A stretch of DNA of 64,000 nt from Smittia aterrima (lineage: Eukaryota; Arthropoda; Insecta; Diptera; Chironomidae), in the NCBI GenBank assembly GCA_033063855.1, contig CP093829.1, forward strand, positions 18,445,537 through 18,509,536. The letters are read 5' to 3'. Shown here piece by piece: positions 20,864-31,700 of this stretch; position 1 is the first letter of the stretch, and every line of letters begins with the position of its first letter. Position numbers and translations under genes: made by a program. The notes beneath the pieces were generated by a model. The model saw only the letters and a program-made list of their open reading frames with translations. It was not told the DNA's origin and searched no databases.

Positions 20864-22198
20864 GTTTCTTCATTGCTGAGCTCATTCTTTAAGCCGATCT
20901 CAAAACGAGTGCTAATCTCAATCTGAGAGAAAAATAATAAAAAATCTCATCATTAATTTGATAGCGGCAATGTTTTGAATTCCAAACTCTAAACATGAAA
21001 TGAACTTAATTAAAAATTAAAAACAAATTATGTAAAATCCTTGAACCAGAGTTTGCGGCCGATTAGGAAAAAGAATCAGCAAAAAAAATTGTTCTTGATG
21101 AAAAGCTTTTACACTCAAAGCTTAAAAATAAATGAAAAGCTTTTAATGAACAAAGTTTTTGTTTCTATGACAACTTCGCAGCCAAACAAAAAAAGCTTCG
21201 AGTTGAGTTTTATCAAAATATAAAAGCTGAGAAGTTTTGAATGAAAATGTGAAGTTCGTTTGTCACCTCTTCGTTTAAAAAACTCACTAACAACGACTCT
21301 CAACTTCAACATATCACCTGACAAATGAAAATGTCATTTAATTTTTTTTATCTGTCAGTACATTTTGCTATCATTTGTACATTTTCACTTGAAGTGAGTC
21401 ATTTAGTCAAGAGCCGTAGTAATGATTCATGAGATAAAAAATCAAAACAAATAATTACGAAGCCGTAAAACAGAGAAAAAAGTTTGCACTTGTACGTAAA
21501 CGACTTGTTGCTTGTGTTAGCGGAAAAACCATGACGCAACGCTTTCCCGTTAAGTTCAAGCCCTCATTGAAGTGGCGTTCTATTATTTTCTGATTATGCC
21601 GTCATCTGACTACCTGTGAAAACGAGCTTAAACACTTGAGTTCTCAGAAGAAGAAGAAAACGAGATTGCAATTATTTTGCCACTTCAAAAGTTATCGAAA
21701 TATTTGGCAACTTCTCACACGAATGATGACGAAATGCAGTAAATTAATTAACCAGTTTGTTCTTAATTTGAAAAAGAAACGAAAACGAGAATCGAGTTCA
21801 ATTAAGTGTTTTTTTTTCTTGTTTCTTATCAGTTCCATCAAATTTGCTTTGTTACTCAACAAGTTCAAGCTAGTATTGATTTTAGTTTTCCACTTTAGTT
21901 GTTCGTTTATTTTCTCACTCTTTGCTTTAAAGTTTTAAACATTTTAATCATTACTCAAAATTTGATAAAATAAATTTTTCCTCATAAAAATAACAATCAA
22001 CTGATTAAGTCTGAAAGTGCAGAGAACCCGTAATCAATCGAAATGAAAGAGTAAACACATTTATTATTGTTCCCGGTATCGATTGGATCGTGTTGATTTG
22101 ACTTCGTTGAATGTTTGTTATCTTTAAACAGTTTTTCCAAAAATTATGTTGTGCGACTTGTTTCTGAATTGTTTTAGGTGACGCTTTGGTTGATGAAT
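20864..22198. other. Intergenic DNA between P450 and the isolated LITAF gene
   Basis: P450 upstream sequence followed by AT-rich DNA; frames such as 21636-21938 are Lys/Phe-rich low-complexity translations. Nothing further supported. Confidence 0.6.
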
Positions 22199-22717
22199 TT
22201 ATTTGTAAGTGCCAAGGTAAGCGTTGCAGTTAGGGCAATAGTGATTCGCATTTCGGCAAGTGTTCGTACAATATGGAATGCAACTGAAAGAGAAGTGATT
22301 ACTATTGAAAGATTTCCTCATTAGCTTTGATTTACTTACACGCATGGCCTAGAATTGACGATCGAAGAAGAAGAAACGAATGTTAAATCTTTGTTTTTTA
22401 AAGTAAACAAGAGCAGACTCACCAGCAAATAAAAAGACACAAGATTAATGCGATAATGTGAGTTTTGCCCGATGCTTCATGCTCAACTCTTGTGGCAATG
22501 CTTGCGTGACAACTTGGGCATTGGAGTCTCGTTGAGTCTGGTCCGACAGCAACGCTGCTCTCTGTGAATTCACAAAACGTGTAAATAAGTGATAAGAAGA
22601 TAAGAAAACTAATTTTTCATTTTCACAAATTTTTCCATGGAATTTTTTTTCACTTTGACAAGAACTTTTGCGATTCTTACGTTGAATGATAACAGTTGGA
22701 TTCATTTTTCTATGCAA
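22199..22717 (-). CDS. LITAF-domain protein 10 (with a 9-base microexon)
   Basis: Coding exons 22681-22717, 22423-22561, 22340-22348 and 22199-22283 give 89 residues (85 if the second ATG at 22705 is used). The N-terminus is very short, with no PPxY. The domain has CPSC, hydrophobic stretch (IIALILCLFIC), then WPCV from the junction of exons 2, 3 and 4, CIPYC and NANHYCPNC, ending GTYK. The 9-base exon (GCCATGCGT) is flanked by CTAG and GTAAGT. Without it the conserved WPC of the domain (compare FWPCFCLPY in gene 9) is lost. It lies about 6 kb from the main array, beyond ZC4H2 and the P450, on the same strand. Two GATAAG motifs are inside intron 1 (about 22588-22601). Confidence 0.85.
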
Positions 22718-25712
22718 TGAACTAGAATACTATTTTGGCTGAAATTTAATTAGAAACACTTGTTGGTTCTTTGAAGTTCTTTTCTCTACTGTCGCAGTTA
22801 ATAAATAGAACAAGTGAAGAGAATGTTTTGTGCATTGCGAGAGATGTTGAATGTGAGAAAGAAAATGTTGCTCGCTTTGATAATTTGAAAAGCATTTCTC
22901 GGTTAGAGCTTTGTTGCTCAGATTTTCCTCGTACGAAGTAAAATTAAATAACTCACATCACTCTCGGCATTCTTTTGATGTCCTTCACTGTTTGTTTACT
23001 TGTTTATTCAAACTATTCAGCTGTAGCAATTTATTTAATTCGAGCTCGGAACACTTTGAAAAGGTGTCCTAGACCTGAACAAATATTTAACTTAGAAATC
23101 ACCACAAAACCCCAAAGGGAGACTGAGTGATCCGAAGAGAGTTAGAATTAAATTTCTTTCGGTGTCCACTGCAAGTCAAACAATAAATTCCTTCCTGATG
23201 ACGAAGGTTAGCTTCTAATGGAATGTGCTTGTGCTTATGCTTGAGACGAAAGGAACTCATAAATATTTGTGATCCTTAATGTGGTTCCAACCTTTTTCTC
23301 GAGAGGCTTTTGACATTGAAGCATTCCCAGACACAAAGACGAGAAGACCGAGAGTCAAGAGCAAGCATGCTAGAGTGAAATAATTAACACCATCGAGTGA
23401 AGTGTAAAGTTAAATCAAGCGTGGGAATCCTATGTTGTCATGATTGAAACTTAAATCATCTCGAGACTGCCAATAAATATCATGCACGTTCAATTGCATT
23501 ATGGATTGTCTTAAACTAATTTATGAAAACGATAAATGATTCCATTATTCAATCATCCAGCAACCGAGCAAATATGTTCGATGTTTGATAATTCTCCCTC
23601 CGTAAATGTTTTCATTCCAATTATATCCGTCCCGAAATCAATGAGAAGAAGAGACTGAATATGGTTCATTAAATGATTTAATATTTGCCTTAGCTATCAA
23701 GCAGATTGCAATGGAAGCGGATGCGCTCGAATAATAAATTGTGATAAAGCCTTTTGTCTCTTCTCAAAGTTCGGTGACTGTAGCCGATTGTCCGATGTTC
23801 AATTAAGCTCACAGGACTCTATCGTGATTCGATTCGTTGTTGGAATTTTAGTTCGGGCTTATGACGTAAATTATCGAGTGTAAATACTGCATAATAGATT
23901 GCGTAATACCAATGTTTGTAATTTTACTTGTTCTAGGGTTTCTCAAGCCTCGGAAAATTATGAATTTAGAAATAACAAAGGCAAAGAGATTAAGAGTTGT
24001 CCCGTTGTTGAAACACTCGTCGACATTCAAGCGGCATTTTGTTATCGCTTGGTAATGGATTGTATCACTTAATGCATGAATAACTGAATGAAATGAAAGC
24101 GTTTTATCATCTTCTATTTGGACAAACAGTTATAGACGTCGCTCTCAATCCCAAGGCGACATCGACCTGTCCACATCAAAGGAGAAGGAGAACGTGCTGA
24201 CAGGTCCAACTGCAACGAAGGCGAAACCTTCTCGATCGTTCAATTCAATTTCGATTTGATTGAATGTGTTCGAGTCTCGAACTAAATGGACACTTTTTCC
24301 TGTCTTAATTCAATTTTCGTGAAGGAAAAACTTTTCTCTCGAACCGTGTGAACAAAAAGAGCAGAAGAAAAACTGTGAAAACGATATTGTTTGGTATTTT
24401 TGTGATAAATCACGTTTTCGAATGTTTTCAATGGTTGAAAACTTTTTAATATAATTTTCGCTTTATTTGAAAGGATTTCAAAGGCGAACGAGTGAGCGTT
24501 TGTTGCTGTGAAAAGCGATTGCAACATGTGAAACTTATCCCACAATTGAGTTATCTCGGCGAACCACACAAGCTCGGAAATTGATTTTGATATCTCGTCT
24601 TCTCCTTTTCTCGTCTTCAAGTGAAAATCCAAAAGCGATAATTAAATGTCTGCAGTTGTTTTGGGGCAACAGCAATTTATTCGAGCCATTGCATCGTAAA
24701 CGAGTTTTCGAAAAAGTTTGTTTCGGATGAAGTGAGATTAGACAACATTTCCAAGGATTTTCTACTTTTCTCTATTTTTAGATGAAGCTTCTGACCTTCG
24801 TTAACGTCGCTAATGAGAATGAATCACTGCTGATGAAGGTTGAAGCTTTTGCTTTTAATAAGTAAACTCGAATTCCCATGCTCCTCTCGATATTTAGCTT
24901 CTTGGCTTGAGAGATTGTTGAGGTTGGATTTGTGAAGAGAAATGCTGACGTAACTGATCCTTCAGCTGATTCCTCTTGAAACTTCTGCGAATCTCTCCAT
25001 ACGCTTGTTACAGGAATTTAAGCTCTTTTCGTAATTTAATTTTCTGCTGATATTTCCTTTCCCGACTCAATTTTCTCCTCTCGGCTGCTGCTTAATAATA
25101 AAGCCATTAAAATGATTTACTTTGCCTTTTCTTGTAAGAATTGTGTAATTCAATAATTAAATTATTCTGAGCATGAAGTCTTCTTTTTTTGATGAATAAG
25201 CGATGGAATTATTATTCATTTGCAGCGAAAATTTGTCGGAGAGAATGAGGAGCCGAGATAATGAGAAACATTAACATTATTAATTTCGTTTACCAAGGCA
25301 CAGAACTTTTATTTTTCTCTCTGCTTAGCCCAAGAGTGCGAAATGTGAATTAAGTAGAAAATAAGAAAACAAAAGAAAGTTTCTGTTTTCTTAGCTTGTT
25401 GTGCTCATCAAATTCCCTAAAGATTTTGTATCAGAAAGAAAAAGAAAACTTCAACGTTAAGTTTGATTTAAACTTAAATATTGTCGCTAGTAGTTTTCCC
25501 CTTATGTCAGTGGCGTACATGATTCATGTTTCATGTTTTATGCTTTTCACTTCTTGCATCGAAAAACGAAGAAAATATTTTTTCAACATTTTTTTCTTAT
25601 CTTCGCAGTCACTGACCTTCCGAGGGAATTCTCACTTTAGTAAATAAATGTTTATTTTTTTACGTAAACGAATTTTTGTAATTTTCCATAAAAGTTATTC
25701 TTAGTCAACATC
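22718..25712. other. Intergenic DNA upstream of the SLC25 gene
   Basis: No gene seen in 3 kb. Frames at 24282-24632 and 25396-25647 have no recognisable motif and no convincing splice partners. The right end should contain the promoter of the carrier gene on the plus strand. Confidence 0.6.
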
Positions 25713-27076
25713 ATGGACTTCATGCTCGGCGGTCTTTCTGGTTGTTGTGCGGGTGTCTTCGCCAATATGTTCGACGTAAGTTTAATTCTTTCAAAGTTGC
25801 TACAAAAAAGTTTTCCATTCAAGAACTTTGTTCTCAGGTGATGAAAACGCGTCAACAACTTCAAGGTAGGTGTCAAGTGTCTCTTAATCAGATTGATAAG
25901 ACAATTGCCTCTTCTCCGCAATTGAAATAAATAATTCAGTGCAGATTTTGTTCCACTCGTTCGCAACATTAAGCGCAACCCTCATTTCACTAGCAACATC
26001 AGAAAGTTGACGGGTGTTGAAAAGAGAATCGTAAGAGGTTTACCCTCTCTCGTTTCAAGCCTCTTCTTTAACCCTTTCACTTAAATCTTAGCCACTTGCT
26101 CCATGTCACAACGTTATCTCATTCACGATCCCTCATTTCTCACGGCCGACGCTCGAGAAATCATTACGTGATATTTCAGAACGATAACTGAGACCTTCAT
26201 CATCAATTTATTAAGTTGTTTACGCTTTTTCTTCCCCACTGAATATTAGGTGAGCTGATGAAAGACGAGCATGTGAAGAATAAGCCTTACAAAAATATTT
26301 ACAAATCTGTTCAGTCTATCATAAAAGCTGAGGGAATTAGAGGCTTACAAAAGGGCTTATCCGGCCAACTTGCATTCCAATTTGTGTATAATAGCATTCG
26401 GCTCGGCACATATCAAACCATCGATGATCTCGGCCTTCTCAACCGTGACGAGAATGGCAAACTATCCACTATTCGATGTGTTGTTGTCGGAGGTTTCTCA
26501 GGATTTATTGGCGTTACGTTCTCGTGTCCTTTTTATATGATTAAAACGCAACTTCAGTCACAGACGAGCAATGCGAAATATGCTGTCGGATATCAGCATC
26601 AACACAAAGGCCTAATCGATGCCCTGAAAACAATATACAGCTCGCATGGCATGCGAGGCTTATGGAAAGGATATTCCGCAATAGTCCCACGAAATGTTGT
26701 CGGCTCGAGTGTTCAATTATCAACTTTCTCGTCATGCAAACAACTCGTTGGGCGCTACGAAATGTTCGGCGATTCAATATTTCTTTCGGCTGTCGTGTCG
26801 AGTCTGCTCACTGGTTTTGTGACGTGCGTTTTTATGACTCCATTTGACACAGCAGCAACGAGAATGTTCAATCAACCAGTCAACAGTGACGGAAAGGGTT
26901 TGCTATACAAAAACATCGTCGATTGCTTCATTCGAGTGGCAAAGACCGAAGGATTCTGGAATGGATTTTACAAAGGTTTCTGGCCAAACTATCTACGAAT
27001 GTGTCCTCAACATCTTCTCAACTTGACCTTCTGGGAGCAATTTAAGAAGTGGAACAAAGAGCTACAAGGCCGTTGA
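25713..27076 (+). CDS. Mitochondrial carrier, SLC25A34/35-type
   Basis: Exons 25713-25775, 25838-25865 and 26250-27076 join to 305 residues, normal for the family. Three repeats of about 100 residues are present. Repeat 1 opens MDFMLGGLSG and reads MFDVMKTRQQLQGE; repeat 2 has PFYMIKTQLQ (residues 124-133); repeat 3 has PFDTAATRMFNQP (228-240). The QLQGE after the first motif, FQFVYNSIRLGTY and the NQP after the third are typical of SLC25A34/35, orphan carriers of the inner mitochondrial membrane whose substrate is not firmly known. The first motif has Met instead of Pro and the second has Tyr in place of Asp/Glu. The start is an ATG in CAACATGG context. AATAAA at 27254-27259 is a good poly(A) signal. 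Confidence 0.92.
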
Positions 27077-28313
27077 ATTCTGCAAGCCAACGCAGAAAAA
27101 TAGATTACGAGCTCAATCTGTTTAGATTTTGTTATCCCAACAAACAAGATTGGAATTGTATTCGGTTTTCAAAATGTGTTTTCATCATCAAAGGCTGATC
27201 TTTGTCTTCTTTTCTCGACGAAAAGCTGAAAACAAAATTTGAAAAATTTATTTAATAAATTCGATTCCTTTTGCTTTATTGGAAAACTTATTGATGTCGT
27301 TTCTTTTCCGAAAACAATGTGATCTGATTTAAATAAATATATGAGATTTTGAAATGGATATTCGACATTGTTCTCGCTCCTTTAATATTTTCCTCAAACA
27401 TTGAAACAACAAGTTGAGATTTGAAGCGCACTCGACATCCAGAAACAGCAATTTTCATTGCAATTCAAATTCGTAATGAGAGTTCATGCTGTTACGAACA
27501 ATCCTCTCTCTCGAGTGATTCAAACAAAAGCTGTTTTAACGAGAATTTTACAGAGCGAAAACATTTGCGCTGTCGATTGAATAAAATCCTTTTTATGAGC
27601 AAACAATAAAAATAATTAATAAATTGCATTGAGGGTTGAATTGCGGGTAAGCTAATTATAGACAAATTTATCCGATTTAAAGTTTGAATACCAAAATTGA
27701 TTTTAAATATTTTTCTGTGTCGACCTTCACAAACCTTTTTCGGAGATTCTTGCGTAGGTTGTTACAGCGTTATTTTTCTTTTATAGCACACGAAAGCTTA
27801 AGTTATTCTTCACATTTCCCTTCGTATCATATCGTCGGCTCAAAGTGGATAAGACGGATAAGCAGAACACGAAGAAGAAAAGACAGTGAGGAAGGAAAGT
27901 ATAATGTAATGACTTTGCATTTTACTTTGGATGTTTGCTAAATTGATCTGAATTTGCATAACATAATTTCTAAAGCTTTCTCATTTATGCATGATTCTTA
28001 TCATATGGAGAGGATATGTAGCATGAAACGAGAGGAGAGAAGGCGGAAAAAAGCGGTTGATGGATGGATGGAAGTACATGAAAGAGATTTCATTCACGAG
28101 ATTGCTTTATTTAGTTCTCATCACGAGTGAGTGAATGAAGGAGCGAGAGAAAGCACTTTATGGATGGATCAAGTGTAAATGCCTTGAAATATCGTGTGGA
28201 GATTACGGGGGGAGCAGCTTATGCTGCACGCCAGATGCTTTGGAGTTAATTGGCTAACCATTCATAATGAGGGAGATCAGCAATTAGCAGATGAAAGTTA
28301 AGAGATTGCCTTT
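27077..28313. other. SLC25 3' UTR and intergenic DNA
   Basis: Contains the SLC25 3' UTR to about 27280 and then AT-rich DNA. No gene seen. Transcription of the carrier and the roadblock gene converges here. A TTTATT at 28314-28319 is the likely poly(A) signal (minus) of the latter, five bases from its stop. Confidence 0.6.
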
Positions 28314-28323
28314 TTTATTTCCT

Positions 28324-28718
28324 TCATTCGTTCACTGTAATTTCAACTTTGTTTTCATTCTTTTGCTTATGAATCGCGACGAGAATGTGATCTCTTTCCA
28401 AAACAATCATGACATCGTAGTTTGTTGAGTGAATACGAAGTTGCGTCATGTTGACACCTTCGCCGAAAGTTTTCATGAAATCGTTTGTCTTCTTGACCAT
28501 GTCACTAACCATTGCTCCCCACACAATCGTCTGGTCGTGATCAAGAGTCGTCTTGATTGCGACGCCGATGCTGTTGAAGAGTAAGATGCCAAGAACGCCT
28601 TGGTGACAGGAAATTCGATCGAACATTTCATTAATTTCGAGGGACTACGAAGGAAACAGAGAATCACGTAAGTTTGGATGACAGAAGCCATCGAATGCTC
28701 CTCACAAATCCTTACCAT
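28324..28718 (-). CDS. Dynein light chain, roadblock/LC7 type
   Basis: Two coding exons, 28716-28718 (only the ATG) and 28324-28644, give 107 residues. The body matches the roadblock/LC7 fold: an amphipathic start (EINEMFDRISCHQGVLGILLFNS), GVAIKTTLD after the first strands, a central helix (AMVSDMVKKTNDFMKTF), and the final strands LRIHSTNYDVMIVLERDHILVAIH. Roadblock chains dimerise on the dynein intermediate chain and link cargo. Human DYNLRB1 is 96 residues; this one has a slightly longer charged tail ending KVEITVNE. It differs enough from the near-invariant roadblock core that it is probably one of the divergent insect paralogues, which are often testis-biased (family knowledge, not seen here). 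The splice join is in phase 0 with a GTAAGG donor. Confidence 0.85.
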
Positions 28719-31700
28719 CGTGCAGACTTCAACGAAGAAACTTTTCAGACTCAAAAAGGTTTGCAAAGATTTCTAAGATTCTTTTACTTCGTAAGCTAAA
28801 AAATAATTGATCGTTGTGACAGAAGAAATCCATCTTAATTTAGAGAGCTTCCCTCTGATGTGGGATTGTGAACAGAAAATTGATTTAAAGGCCTCACTAA
28901 ACGTGGAAGGAGAACTTGAAGGTTCATTTCAATCGTTCAAGAAAAAAATGAAAAGTTTCCTTCAAGTCATCGAAGAAGAAAATTTCATCGGGAAAGTTTC
29001 CGGCCTCACATTAAAATTTAAGATCCTATCTCAGGTTATTTATATTCTTATCTCAATTGTGTAATTCCTTACAAAGAGTCGCTCATAAATTAGGAAAGCC
29101 ATTCTCGAGTGAGACCTTTTTTTCGGCACCGAAAATTTTACTAATAATGGCCTCTTAATTAGCACTTTCCCTTCTTGCTTCCTCCACTCTTGACTGCCAT
29201 TAATTTCTTAACTTTGCCGATTTCTCTTTCGTCTTCGTCGTCCGTTGGGCGATGGAGTGAACTTTCGTGTTAACAAGAAATTACCAATCCGAAGTTTTGT
29301 TTGAAGTTAAAGCGAGTGAAGTTAATATCATCATTTCTCGGTCGCACCACGAACTTCACGCAGATTTACATTTTTTTCGCATTCGCCAACAAATTGGATA
29401 ATTTGAATCCTTAATACCAAAAAGGTCCAAACAATTCTGCGATGCTTTTTTTTTCTTTTGTCCGTAATCTCGAGAATCTCAATATTGTTTTGTGTTAGAT
29501 AAAGCGAGAGCAAGAAAAAAAGTCAAAGAGCTTTGAAGTTTCCTTCGGGCGGGGAATTTATAATTTCTGACGCAATAAGAGCAAAAGGAGCGAGCTAAAG
29601 AAAAGCTGACAAAACAGGTCAATTTGAAAGCGGGCTAAGCACACGTAGGACTTGTTCGAGTTTAATATTTCTGTCTACGAGAGACATGAGACCGAAAGAA
29701 TATTTTTATTCTCGGCCAATATTTGCTGAAGATGCTCAGTTTGATATTTTCTTAAATAAAAATCTCTGCTGGAATCCTTTTTTTTTAGAAAATAAAGAAA
29801 AAGGAAAATGCTCTCACGTGGCTTCTTCCCCAAGAGGTTTAAGTTTCGCTCACACGGTGATGCTCACAATATGATTCAATTTATTTGTGAATTCCTTTGG
29901 ATTGTTCGAGATGCGATCAGAGAATGAGGTTTAGTGTCTTTACACTTTGTGCTATTTACAGAATGGAAGACAACAACCTGAGTCTTTTGCCAGTAATCGT
30001 AACTGACATCGAGGGAGTAAAAGATTTATTGCGAGGCTTGTTGATGCAACCTATTTACAGAGCAAGTAGGTCGAGCAAATCATTGCGAAGGTATTTTTAT
30101 AAAATGTCTCAGATTCCTCAAATTTCCAGTGAGCAATCAGTCCTCTGGCGATTGATGCGACATTAATGTTATGCTCGAATTACTCAAGCGCATAACTCAA
30201 ATGCTCATTACATCGCTAAACTGCAAGAGAAATAAATTAATTTGAAATCACTTGAGGCTTCCGAAAACCATTTAAAACGCTTCGGCAATAAATATGAGAG
30301 AGAAGAATTTCAGGAGAAGCGAAAGGAAAACCATAAATCAAAGCCGGCAATTGCCGAGCGCTTCGCTTGCACTCAATGCACTTCACGAATATGCAAAACT
30401 TCAGGAATCTTCGCCGCCTCTCGAAACTTCTTTAAAAACCAATAAATCATTACGTTAATCAATCTTTTCTCAGTTAATTCAATGTCAATTTGGAGATTCT
30501 TTGTTTATTACTTTCGTGATTTATTGTAGCCGCCGAGCTAATCACATTTCATAAACGAACTACACTTAACTTCAAATTAAAGGCTCTCACTCATGGAAGA
30601 TGTGAGGAGATAATTTCCATTCGATTATCAGAGCATAAACATACACAGCCAGCCTTCTCGTTTAACCTTCGCAACATGTATAATTGATTCATTGCTCACG
30701 ATTCGATTTCCTTTCTTACTCTTGCGCGCCCTCAAACAAAGCTAATCGATTAATTTTGTGGGAATCCTCTTGATAATTCCTGAGCTGTGTACGCCTTTTC
30801 TGCTTATCGAACTTTGAGAACTTCACGAAGTTGCTTGGGGATTTACCGGATGTTTCAATCGAGAGAAGAGAAATCGATTTGTGGGCCGATGACAAATTGA
30901 AAACTTTAACTCCATTCGAAATGAGTTTTCGCTGCGAGAATTGAATTCGCACGAGACATGTGTGCGAACGAAGGTTTTTATTAAAGCCACACGTTTCTCG
31001 TGGATTTACTGCGAGAGATGTGACTCTTGATTCCAAATGTTTGTGGGATAATATTTGAAGTCTCAGTCGATCCCGTCTCACTCTCTGCGGAGGCGAAATA
31101 TCAATTTTCCACTGAGATTTATACGCGAACGTGCCACGACAGAAGAAAGTTGTGAGACGAATATTCTTGCAGCAGACTCGCTCTTGATTCGCTGCGTAAT
31201 TTGCTTAGTCATGCATAAGAGCTTCGTGATTTTAAATACGGAAATCTCTGCTTGATGGTGAGACGAGAAAGTCTTGAAGCTCGAAACGTTGTCAAGAACA
31301 TTCTCACATCCGAGCGGATCAATTGTAAAGAGGGAGAAAATAATATTTTTCTGCATTTGATTCTCCAGAAATTGATCATTTCTCGGTTCAGGATCTGAAA
31401 GAAGAATCAAAGAAGAAATCAAATCGATGATGATTATAGTCTCGAATTGCTCGAGCTATAAAATTACACCGGAAGAATCAAAACTGATGCTGAATGAAGT
31501 TCAAATGGAAAACTCTTGATTCGTCTCTTTCCCGAAAACGGTAATTGACCTTCTCTGAAGAAATCTTCGCCCCAAAGATTGTAGTAAAACGCTCAGGTCA
31601 CGTTCCGTTTTATCTCAACATTTATTGACCATTTACCGCATTTAATGGGTAAATATACATGAGAGCCGCCTCCCGTTCTCGTCCTTAATAAGACATCGTT

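Noticed and set aside
28807..29064. Charged plus-strand frame next to the roadblock gene
   Set aside because: Lacks a standard ATG start, has no homology I recognise, and has no splice partners.
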